A stretch of 11,486 nt of DNA from assembly GCA_964395915.1 (NCBI GenBank), contig CAYNDB010000081.1, positions 1-11,486 on the forward strand, in the 5' to 3' direction. Shown here one piece after another: positions 6,300 through 11,486 of the stretch. The notes beneath the pieces were generated by a model. It saw only the letters and a list, made by a program, of their open reading frames with translations. It was not told the origin of the DNA and made no database searches. A program made the translations under genes and the position numbers. The DNA is from CAYNDB01 sp964395915. GTDB lineage: Bacteria; Nitrospinota_A; UBA7883; JAJRTC01. Each line of letters starts with the position of its first letter. Position 1 is the stretch's first letter.

Positions 6300-6803
6300 A
6301 TGGCTGAAGAAGAGCTCAATACTGAAAACGAAGAAGATCTTTGGGCGGCTGCGGCTGATGACCTGGCTCAGCAGAAGGATATGTTGCACAAGGCCGCTGC
6401 TGAGCCTCAGGGAGAGTCCTCTCCCGCTCCCTCTGTAGAAGCTCCCGCTGGTTCCGATGTGGCGGAAACGGCACAGCAGGAGGCGTCTCCGCCACCCCAG
6501 GAGACTGTGGCTACGGCTACCGCTGTCAGCGCTCCCCCTGTCTCCGAAGAGCTGGACAGGATAATGGACCTTCCGCTTAAAGTGTCCGTACAGCTCGGCA
6601 GATCGAAAATGCTCATTAATGATTTACTGCAGCTTGGGCAGGGATCGGTAATCGAGCTTACCAAGCTCGTGGGCGAGCCATTGGAAGTGTTAATAAATGG
6701 CAAGCTTGTGGCCAAGGGCGAAGTCGTTGTGGTGAACGAGAAATTCGGAGTGCGCCTGACAGAGATTTCCAGCGCCAAGGACCGGATTGAATCGATGGGC
6801 TGA
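6300..6803 (+). CDS. fliN: Flagellar motor switch protein FliN with long N-terminal extension
   Basis: FliN is the most abundant C-ring protein, forming the lower ring with FliM and docking the FliH export complex. The C-terminal domain (about 85-160) is a clear SpoA domain: LDRIMDLPLKVSVQLGRSK, LLQLGQGSVIELTK, PLEVLINGKLVAKGEVVVV and FGVRLTEI. The first 80 or so residues are rich in Ala, Pro and Glu and of low complexity. The total of 167 aa is therefore longer than E. coli FliN (137 aa). Such extensions occur in some groups. The ATG at 6300 has only a weak GATGGA upstream. It is the last gene of the flagellar operon in this window; no fliO/P/Q/R follows. Confidence 0.94.
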   Translation: MAEEELNTENEEDLWAAAADDLAQQKDMLHKAAAEPQGESSPAPSVEAPAGSDVAETAQQEASPPPQETVATATAVSAPPVSEELDRIMDLPLKVSVQLGRSKMLINDLLQLGQGSVIELTKLVGEPLEVLINGKLVAKGEVVVVNEKFGVRLTEISSAKDRIESMG

Positions 6804-6809
6804 ATAGCG

Positions 6810-6860
6810 ATTCCACCCGTCAACAATATTTCAGTTAGGGGCGGATTCCAGCGTCAACAA
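6810..6860. repeat. Imperfect direct repeat downstream of fliN
   Basis: ATTCCACCCGTCAACAA at 6810-6826 is repeated as ATTCCAGCGTCAACAA at 6845-6860, one base shorter and otherwise almost identical, 35 bp apart. There is no coding in this stretch (6804-6901) and no clear terminator for fliN. Function unknown; possibly the residue of a small duplication. Confidence 0.35.
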
Positions 6861-6901
6861 AGGGCGTGACACATAGTTATGCCTCACTCCAGATATTTTC
6901 A

Positions 6902-6929
6902 TGGACTATACCGCACAGGTACCTATAAT
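6902..6929 (+). promoter_or_regulatory. Sigma-70-type promoter of the tRNA-Leu gene
   Basis: A perfect TATAAT lies at 6924-6929, and TGGACT (4 of 6 matches to TTGACA) is 16 bp upstream at 6902-6907. Transcription would begin near 6936, about 36 nt before the tRNA. Confidence 0.65.
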
Positions 6930-6945
6930 ATTAGTTCGTTTTTCG

Positions 6946-6971
6946 ATCTATCGGCAAACACCTCGATAGAT
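6946..6971 (+). other. Leader hairpin directly abutting the tRNA 5' end
   Basis: ATCTATCG (6946-6953) and CGATAGAT (6964-6971) are perfect 8-bp arms around a 10-nt loop. The right arm ends at the base before the tRNA's first nucleotide (6972), so the RNase P cleavage site falls exactly at the foot of the stem. It lies wholly inside the predicted tRNA leader. Confidence 0.6.
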
Positions 6972-7058
6972 GCCCTGGTGGTGGAATTGGTAGACACGCT
7001 ATCTTGAGGGGGTAGTGGGAGCAATCCCGTTCCGGTTCGATTCCGGATCAGGGCACCA
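6972..7058 (+). tRNA. tRNA-Leu (anticodon GAG)
   Basis: The sequence folds into a complete class II cloverleaf. The acceptor stem is GCCCTGG with TCAGGGC (one G-T pair). The D arm is GTG...CAC. The anticodon stem CTATC/GGTAG encloses loop TTGAGGG, with GAG at 7006-7008. A long variable arm, GGGA-gcaa-TCCC, is typical of leucine tRNA. The T arm is TCCGG-TTCGATT-CCGGA. The discriminator is A73, as expected for Leu, and CCA is encoded at 7056-7058. It reads CUC and CUU codons. Confidence 0.96.
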
Positions 7059-7212
7059 AATAAAGAGCTGGCGTAAACAAGCCGCCATACATTTCCTGCG
7101 TCTTTTATACACGCCCCTAATCCGCATCGGGCCATAAATTAAGACTTACAGCCGCGCGACAAATTTCTTAGGTTGCCGCTGTTGGTGAATATAGATTGTC
7201 AAACATTCGGGC

Positions 7213-7249
7213 AAAAAAAATGGCCCGGCTATAAAAATAACCGGGCCAT
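7213..7249 (-). terminator. Rho-independent terminator of the aclB-aclA operon
   Basis: ATGGCCCGG (7220-7228) pairs perfectly with CCGGGCCAT (7241-7249); three further A-T pairs sit inside a C/A mismatch. Read on the minus strand, the stem is followed directly by eight T (7220-7213). It starts 18 nt past the aclA stop. On the plus strand the stem has no following T run, so it should act in one direction only. The stretch 7059-7212 between it and the tRNA holds nothing recognisable. Confidence 0.9.
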
Positions 7250-7267
7250 GTGGATCGTAAAGTGTGG

Positions 7268-9097
7268 TTACTTACGGTCTGGAACCTCTCTTTTTCCGGT
7301 CACTGCAAAGTTTATCAGGTAGTTATACATCCTGATAAGACGTCCGCCTTCGCGTTTCTGGTCCGTCCAATGGCCTATCATGCCAATGGTGCGCGCAAGA
7401 ATAAAGAAGCCGTTAAGTGTTTCGTTGGGGAAGCCAAGATCGGTAAGGATACAAGCCATGCAACCGTCGACATTGAGAATGAGATTATCCTTCTTCGCCG
7501 TTGTAACCGCTTCGACCGCAAGCGCATATTCGAGATGCGGAGCGCGCAGCCCCAGGTCTTTAACTGTTTTCTTAAGCTCCTCGACCCTTTTGTCCGGGTT
7601 TTTAAGAGATTTCACCCTGTGTCCGATACCAGGCACAGGACCTACATTCTTTTTCATGTAGGCTAAGAAGCCTGGAACATCGTTAGGATAATTAGTAAGC
7701 CCATAGTTAAAATATTTGGCGGCTCCGGTGACAGCGCCCCCGAACCTCGGGCCTATCATGATAAGACCGGCCGCAACCGACTGTGACATGCCTATACCAG
7801 CGCAGGCGGCCATTATCGTGGCGAAAGCTCCAGAGACGCAAGGGCCGTGGTCGGCCGCCAACATCAGGATGCGTTTGATAACTTCGGCTTCCTTGTCATT
7901 TAGCAGCTTCTTGTTCCACAAAAGCCCGATGACATGGGTTATGTCATAACCTTTGTTAATCAACTCGGATGCGGGGTAACCACAATACAGCGGCTCTTCA
8001 CCCCGGTCGTCGGTGATAGTCGTTTTCACCAACGGTTGTACCTGGACATCACCAGCGGATAGCGCCTCTTCGACTTTCAGCGGAAGCGCCGGAAGATCGG
8101 AAGGATGGATATCCTCAACTACATTTGTAGAGCCTGTCGCTTTCAGGTCTTCATACACCTGCTTTATAGTCGAGCCAAGATCGCCAAACGTAGGCGGTAC
8201 GATTATCCCGGCTTTTTTAAGTATTTCAGTCTTCGACCGCGCGCTGCCTTCACCATGCTGCCCCTCTTTGGCGCCGGCATGGCCAAACTTCATACCCTTC
8301 GGGAGTGATTCCTGGCAAAATCCTGATACAACTCCGATGAGCTTTATTCGCCTGGGTTTGGCGGCATACCATTCCGCCGCTTTCTCCTCAAGATCTCCCC
8401 CCATTTCACCAATCATTATGACGGCTTTGGTTTCCGGGTCTTTTTCGAACTCCTCAAGGTATGTGACAAAATCGGTGCATGGATAAGTGTCTCCGCCGAT
8501 TCCTATAGTGGTGGTGACACCGTCGGCAAACTGGCTGACAAGCCACATTATTTCGTTGGACAATCCCCCGGATTTTGTGAGAACGCCAAAAGAGCCCGGA
8601 CGGTAAAGCTTGGACAGCTTCAGATTGTTATACTCACCACCTATAACTCCAAGCCTGCATTCACCGGCTGAAAATACACCGATGGAAGAGGGGCCGTTCA
8701 ATAGTGTTCCAACTTTTTTAGAATGTTTGATAAGAATCTTGGCGTCCTTTTCCGGCACACCCTCGGTGATCATTGAAACGAACTTTATTTTGTCGTTGTC
8801 CAGCGCTTCCATGCATCCTTTGAATGCGCGGTTGGGAGCAATGTAAACAAGAGCTGTGTTCGTTTCCGGATGATTTTCGGTTGCCTCGGCAAGAGTTTTA
8901 TACACCGGTATCGCAAGGAACTGAGCCCCATATGAAATATCGATGGTCTTTCCTGCGTCCGGAGGAAAAACAAATGAGGTTACCTGATAGTCAAGCCCGC
9001 AAAGATAACAGAACTCCGCCATTCTCTTGGCCGCGTTCACACCGGCTGGCCCACCCATGATAACTATTCTTGAATCTTTTTTAGCTAATATACTCAT
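7268..9097 (-). CDS. aclA: ATP-citrate lyase alpha subunit (AclA)
   Basis: With AclB this cleaves citrate with ATP and CoA to acetyl-CoA, oxaloacetate, ADP and phosphate, the step that lets the TCA cycle run in reverse for CO2 fixation. The 609-aa product matches the roughly 608 aa of Chlorobium AclA. The N-terminal part (about 1-340) is like the succinyl-CoA synthetase alpha subunit: IVIMGGPAGVN, LNGPSSIGV, LTKSGGLSNE and the phosphohistidine loop KFGHAGAKEG with His273. The C-terminal part (about 370-609) is a citrate-synthase-like citryl-CoA lyase domain: DHGPCVSGA with His417, GIGHRVKS with His493, LNVDGC with Asp544 and IGHWTDQKREG. The start is set at ATG 9097, one base after the aclB stop, because GGGGAGG lies just upstream and MSILAKKDSR matches the family N-terminus. 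An upstream ATG at 9190 would overlap aclB by 92 bp and add 31 unrelated residues. All key residues are present. Confidence 0.96.
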   Translation of the reverse strand: MSILAKKDSRIVIMGGPAGVNAAKRMAEFCYLCGLDYQVTSFVFPPDAGKTIDISYGAQFLAIPVYKTLAEATENHPETNTALVYIAPNRAFKGCMEALDNDKIKFVSMITEGVPEKDAKILIKHSKKVGTLLNGPSSIGVFSAGECRLGVIGGEYNNLKLSKLYRPGSFGVLTKSGGLSNEIMWLVSQFADGVTTTIGIGGDTYPCTDFVTYLEEFEKDPETKAVIMIGEMGGDLEEKAAEWYAAKPRRIKLIGVVSGFCQESLPKGMKFGHAGAKEGQHGEGSARSKTEILKKAGIIVPPTFGDLGSTIKQVYEDLKATGSTNVVEDIHPSDLPALPLKVEEALSAGDVQVQPLVKTTITDDRGEEPLYCGYPASELINKGYDITHVIGLLWNKKLLNDKEAEVIKRILMLAADHGPCVSGAFATIMAACAGIGMSQSVAAGLIMIGPRFGGAVTGAAKYFNYGLTNYPNDVPGFLAYMKKNVGPVPGIGHRVKSLKNPDKRVEELKKTVKDLGLRAPHLEYALAVEAVTTAKKDNLILNVDGCMACILTDLGFPNETLNGFFILARTIGMIGHWTDQKREGGRLIRMYNYLINFAVTGKREVPDRK

Positions 9098-9098
9098 C

Positions 9099-10304
9099 TT
9101 AGTTTTCCTCCCCTTCCAAGGCGAACTTCGCGATATCTGTAAGGGGTGTATATCGATCATAAACGTGGATATCAAAACCTTCGTCCGCAAGTTTACGCAT
9201 TGACTCCAGCCCGACGGCCTCGTTTGGCCCGCCGCGACGTACCCAGATTTTCACTCCATCCAGTTTTCCTTCCTCTTTGGCCTTTCGGAACCCGGCGATA
9301 ATACCGGTGAACGTGGCCTTCACGTCGGTAAAGTTGGCTATGGCGCCGCCGACAATAATATGCTCGATACCCGGCAAGGAGCAAACCTTGTCCGTCAGAG
9401 CCTCAACGGCCCACGCTGGGGGGTCACCCGAATATTCTGAATAGTTGGCCAGCGTCCCGCCCAAGGCTATAACGGCGTCGGAATAAAAAACCGACGCGCC
9501 ACCGCCAGCGGGGAGTAAAGCTACCTTGCCACCGGGAATCTCAATCAGTTTTACAGAGCCTTTGACGCGGCTGTCTATTTCCATGATGGCTTTTTCGTCT
9601 TCTGTGTATGCCCGACCAAACTCCGACGCAAAGCTGAAGTTCCAGTCCGGATGACGGAATCGCGCGTCGCCGTCGAGCAGGATAACCGCATCGAGAGCGC
9701 AAAGCTTGCCATCGTTAGGATTTATTATTAAAGGATTGATTTCCATGTAGTTGCCGTCTTCATTGTCGAAACACTCATACATGCGGTGCGCAAATTTATT
9801 CATCTTCAAAACCAGTTCGCCTTCAAACCCGGCTTCTTTTGCGCATGCGTCAAGCTGCTCGTCAGTTGGCTTCTCGCCGACCTCAACAAACGTTTTGGCG
9901 ACTTTGTCCCAATTGGCTTCAACCTCGATGCCGCCAAATTTAGCCATCAATATTTCCGCCCCTTCACGGGTCGACTTCACCGCAAGGTAATATTCTTCTT
10001 CATGCTCCAGCATCTCCGCAATAATCACTTGCGAGATTACAAGACCACCAACTTCACGTCCCAAAATTTCTTTTGCGGCGGCGACAGCTTGGTCTATATC
10101 AAGATCAACTTTAACCAAGCCCAACTTCATTCTGGACCCAAGCGCCTCGTGGGCTTTGACCACCATTTTGCATTCGCGCATCCATTGGTTGGATTGCACA
10201 AGCGATTCTATCTGGTCGGTCGTGGAGATGACCACATGTCGCGGGGTTCTGATGCCCCACTTGTTGAACATCTCCATCCCCGGCCCTTCAAGCACTTTGG
10301 CCAT
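9099..10304 (-). CDS. aclB: ATP-citrate lyase beta subunit (AclB)
   Basis: The 401-aa product is the succinyl-CoA-synthetase-beta-like subunit of ATP-citrate lyase and binds ATP and citrate. The first 235 residues or so form an ATP-grasp domain, with MVVKAHEALGSRMKLGLVKV near the start, EEYYLAVKSTREG, and the metal-binding GNYMEINPLII followed by LCALDAVILLDGDA. The C-terminal domain holds the citrate-binding loop AGGGASVFYSDAV (Gly267-Gly269) and VRRGGPNEAVGL (Arg356-Asn361), both nearly identical to human ACLY. These motifs separate it from SucC. The ATG at 10304 has a strong AGGAGG 7 bp upstream. The TAA stop is one base before the aclA start, and the aclA ribosome-binding site lies within the 3' end of this gene, so the two subunits are likely co-translated. 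Confidence 0.95.
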   Translation of the reverse strand: MAKVLEGPGMEMFNKWGIRTPRHVVISTTDQIESLVQSNQWMRECKMVVKAHEALGSRMKLGLVKVDLDIDQAVAAAKEILGREVGGLVISQVIIAEMLEHEEEYYLAVKSTREGAEILMAKFGGIEVEANWDKVAKTFVEVGEKPTDEQLDACAKEAGFEGELVLKMNKFAHRMYECFDNEDGNYMEINPLIINPNDGKLCALDAVILLDGDARFRHPDWNFSFASEFGRAYTEDEKAIMEIDSRVKGSVKLIEIPGGKVALLPAGGGASVFYSDAVIALGGTLANYSEYSGDPPAWAVEALTDKVCSLPGIEHIIVGGAIANFTDVKATFTGIIAGFRKAKEEGKLDGVKIWVRRGGPNEAVGLESMRKLADEGFDIHVYDRYTPLTDIAKFALEGEEN

Positions 10305-10360
10305 GGAATCTCCTCCTATTCACTGTTTTGGAACTGTTAACGAAGAAACGAAAGCTATTG

Positions 10361-10389
10361 AAAATAGCCGATGGGGGGTAAAAAGTCAA
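10361..10389 (-). promoter_or_regulatory. Candidate promoter of aclB-aclA
   Basis: On the minus strand TTGACT (10389-10384, 5 of 6 to consensus) is followed after 17 bp by TATTTT (10366-10361, 4 of 6). The start site would be near 10354, giving a leader of about 50 nt. The perfect 6-bp dyad GCTATT-gaa-AATAGC (10354-10368, plus-strand reading) overlaps the -10 and start region. An imperfect nested dyad, TTGAAA...ACTC-tatt-GAGT-TTCAA (10418-10445), lies upstream of the -35. Either could be an operator. The rest of 10390-10579 shows nothing definite. Confidence 0.45.
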
Positions 10390-10579
10390 ATAATATTGGG
10401 AAAGGACGCGTATCAGTTTGAAATAATGACTCTATTGAGTTTCAATTGTGGCGATTCATCTCGTGAATAACAGTTTGGTTTTATCTTGACCGGCAAGGGA
10501 AAGGGTCGCAACAATAGAAAAAATTAAACTGACGCATTGCCTGAAAAAGAGCGGTTATATTATTGAAAAGGAATTTTTT

Positions 10580-11486
10580 TTACTCCAGAGCGATGCCGAC
10601 AAGCCGCACGTTCTCAAGCCCTGCAAATTGCTCCACCGATTTTAGCGATTTATTGAGGTTCTTTTCGAGCTTTTCCTGAATAAATACTTTGTTATCGTAA
10701 AATTTGCTTTCAAAAAATTGGCCAATCAGTTTTTCAATTGTGACAGCTGTAAAAAACATCCTCTTTCTAACGACTTCGGCTATAGCTATGGAATTGAATT
10801 TAAGCTCCACATCCACGTTCATTATTTTGGTGGCTTTCGAGTCGAATTCAACAGGCAGATAAATCCCAACAGTTATAAGCCGTGTTTTCGTCACAGGCTT
10901 TTTTTCAGGTATTACTGTGGTTTTCTCTAATATTTCAGTTTGTTCAGGGGCCTTAGCCATCTTAATTTCTTTTTTAGCGCCTCCTGATAAAAACCAATAC
11001 CCCCCGGCTCCAGCGACTATGAGGAAAAGCACCACGGCTCCGGCTCCGACGGTTTTCATGCCACCTGGAATTTGGGGAATTATACTCCCCATACCTTTTA
11101 TTCTCTTTGCAAAATTGCTGAAAAAAGCAGGAAGCGCCAATCTTTTTTTGTTTTTCGACTCTTCATGGGAAATGGGAACTTCTTCCGGAACGGCGTCAAT
11201 TTCCGGTATGCTCGCAATATCCTCTGGGACTGCGCCTGCAACCTCTTCCTCCTGCTCAGGTGAAATGGATGGGGGTATCGGCGCCTCTTGGGCCTGGGCG
11301 GTCTGAGCCGCGATCAACTCATCCAGAGCCTTATCGTCTTCATCAACAACGACAGGAGTTTCATCCTGGACATTTTCTTCTTCAGCTCCATCTGTTTCGG
11401 TGAGCGGTTGTTCAGGCTCCGGCGTTTCCACTTCCTCCGCCGCAACAGCTACTTTCTCCGGCTCAGGCTCCTTCGCCTCAGTCTCA
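10580..11486 (-). CDS. Single-pass membrane protein with acidic N-terminal region; FliL-like C-terminal domain possible (5' partial)
   Basis: The frame is open from the right edge of the window to a TAA at 10580-10582, giving 301 visible residues, so the real start lies outside. A GTG at 11431 is not needed: the acidic Glu/Pro-rich sequence continues upstream of it (EAKEPEPEKVAVAAEE). From the N-terminus there is a long low-complexity region rich in Glu, Pro and Ala, a basic patch (KNKKRLALP...FAKRIKG) and one membrane helix (coded near 10990-11056, VGAGAVVLFLIVAGAGGYWFL). A C-terminal domain of about 125 residues follows. That part begins with a probable beta strand (TRLITVGIYLPVEFD), continues NVDVELKFNS, is then mostly helical, and ends VRLVGIALE. 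The layout recalls FliL, but sequence similarity by eye is weak. I do not recognise it with confidence. No clear terminator follows the stop, although seven A come next on its strand. Confidence 0.7.
   Translation of the reverse strand, partial: ETEAKEPEPEKVAVAAEEVETPEPEQPLTETDGAEEENVQDETPVVVDEDDKALDELIAAQTAQAQEAPIPPSISPEQEEEVAGAVPEDIASIPEIDAVPEEVPISHEESKNKKRLALPAFFSNFAKRIKGMGSIIPQIPGGMKTVGAGAVVLFLIVAGAGGYWFLSGGAKKEIKMAKAPEQTEILEKTTVIPEKKPVTKTRLITVGIYLPVEFDSKATKIMNVDVELKFNSIAIAEVVRKRMFFTAVTIEKLIGQFFESKFYDNKVFIQEKLEKNLNKSLKSVEQFAGLENVRLVGIALE

Noticed and set aside
6789..6813. GAATCG/CGATTC inverted repeat across the fliN stop as a terminator
   Set aside because: Six base pairs, a 13-nt loop and no T run; too weak.
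6853..6870. GTCA-N10-TGAC as a second FleQ-like box near the tRNA
   Set aside because: The spacing is 10 instead of 6 and the inner bases do not match.
7069..7087. Hairpin TGGCG/CGCCA downstream of the tRNA as its terminator
   Set aside because: The stem is only 5 bp with a 9-nt loop and no T run follows.
9098..9190. Upstream ATG at 9190 as the aclA start, giving 640 aa
   Set aside because: It would overlap aclB by 92 bp and add 31 residues unlike the family. The ATG at 9097 has a strong ribosome-binding site and the family N-terminus.
11429..11431. GTG at 11431 as the start of the last minus-strand gene
   Set aside because: The frame stays open to the window edge with the same acidic, Glu/Pro-rich composition, and no ribosome-binding site is seen before the GTG.

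Overview
The window looks like chromosomal DNA from a flagellated, Gram-negative-type bacterium that probably fixes CO2 by the reductive TCA cycle. Three things point there: a two-subunit ATP-citrate lyase (aclB-aclA), a flagellar stator/switch operon with FliL, FliM and FliN, and a FabI-type enoyl-ACP reductase. Two further genes resemble methanofuran/methylofuran biosynthesis enzymes (MfnB and MfnE), which suggests tetrahydromethanopterin-type C1 chemistry. This mix would fit lineages such as Nitrospinota, Nitrospirota or Desulfobacterota-like groups. The sequence alone does not settle the phylum. No mobile element, CRISPR array or obviously foreign segment was seen.

Layout. Positions 1-741 (+) hold fabI, cut at its 5' end by the window edge. 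It is followed after 26 bp by an mfnB-like gene (768-1493, +). An mfnE-like amino-acid-kinase gene (1498-2160, -) converges on mfnB with only 4 bp between the stops. The 216-bp gap 2161-2376 is a regulatory region. It carries an 18-bp palindrome of the GTCA-N6-TGAC type and, about 20 bp further on, a sequence with sigma-54 -24/-12 spacing. Both point into the flagellar operon.

The flagellar operon (2377-6803, +) reads motA, a motB-like OmpA-domain gene, motB, fliL, fliM, fliN. MotA and MotB would form the stator. FliL would sit at the stator/rotor interface. FliM and FliN form the C-ring switch that binds CheY-P. The first of the two MotB-like proteins has lost the ion-binding aspartate of the transmembrane helix, while the second keeps it (D29).

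The stretch 6804-7267 has no protein gene. It holds a tRNA-Leu(GAG) gene with encoded CCA, a recognisable promoter and a leader hairpin abutting its 5' end, and then the rho-independent terminator of the acl operon, which arrives from the other strand.

The acl operon (10304 down to 7268, -) encodes AclB and AclA, separated by one base and probably translationally coupled. The 275-bp gap 10305-10579 holds a plausible sigma-70-type promoter for aclB and two small dyads. The last gene (10580 to the right edge, -) is 5'-incomplete. It encodes a single-pass membrane protein with a long acidic N-terminal region and a C-terminal domain that resembles FliL in layout.
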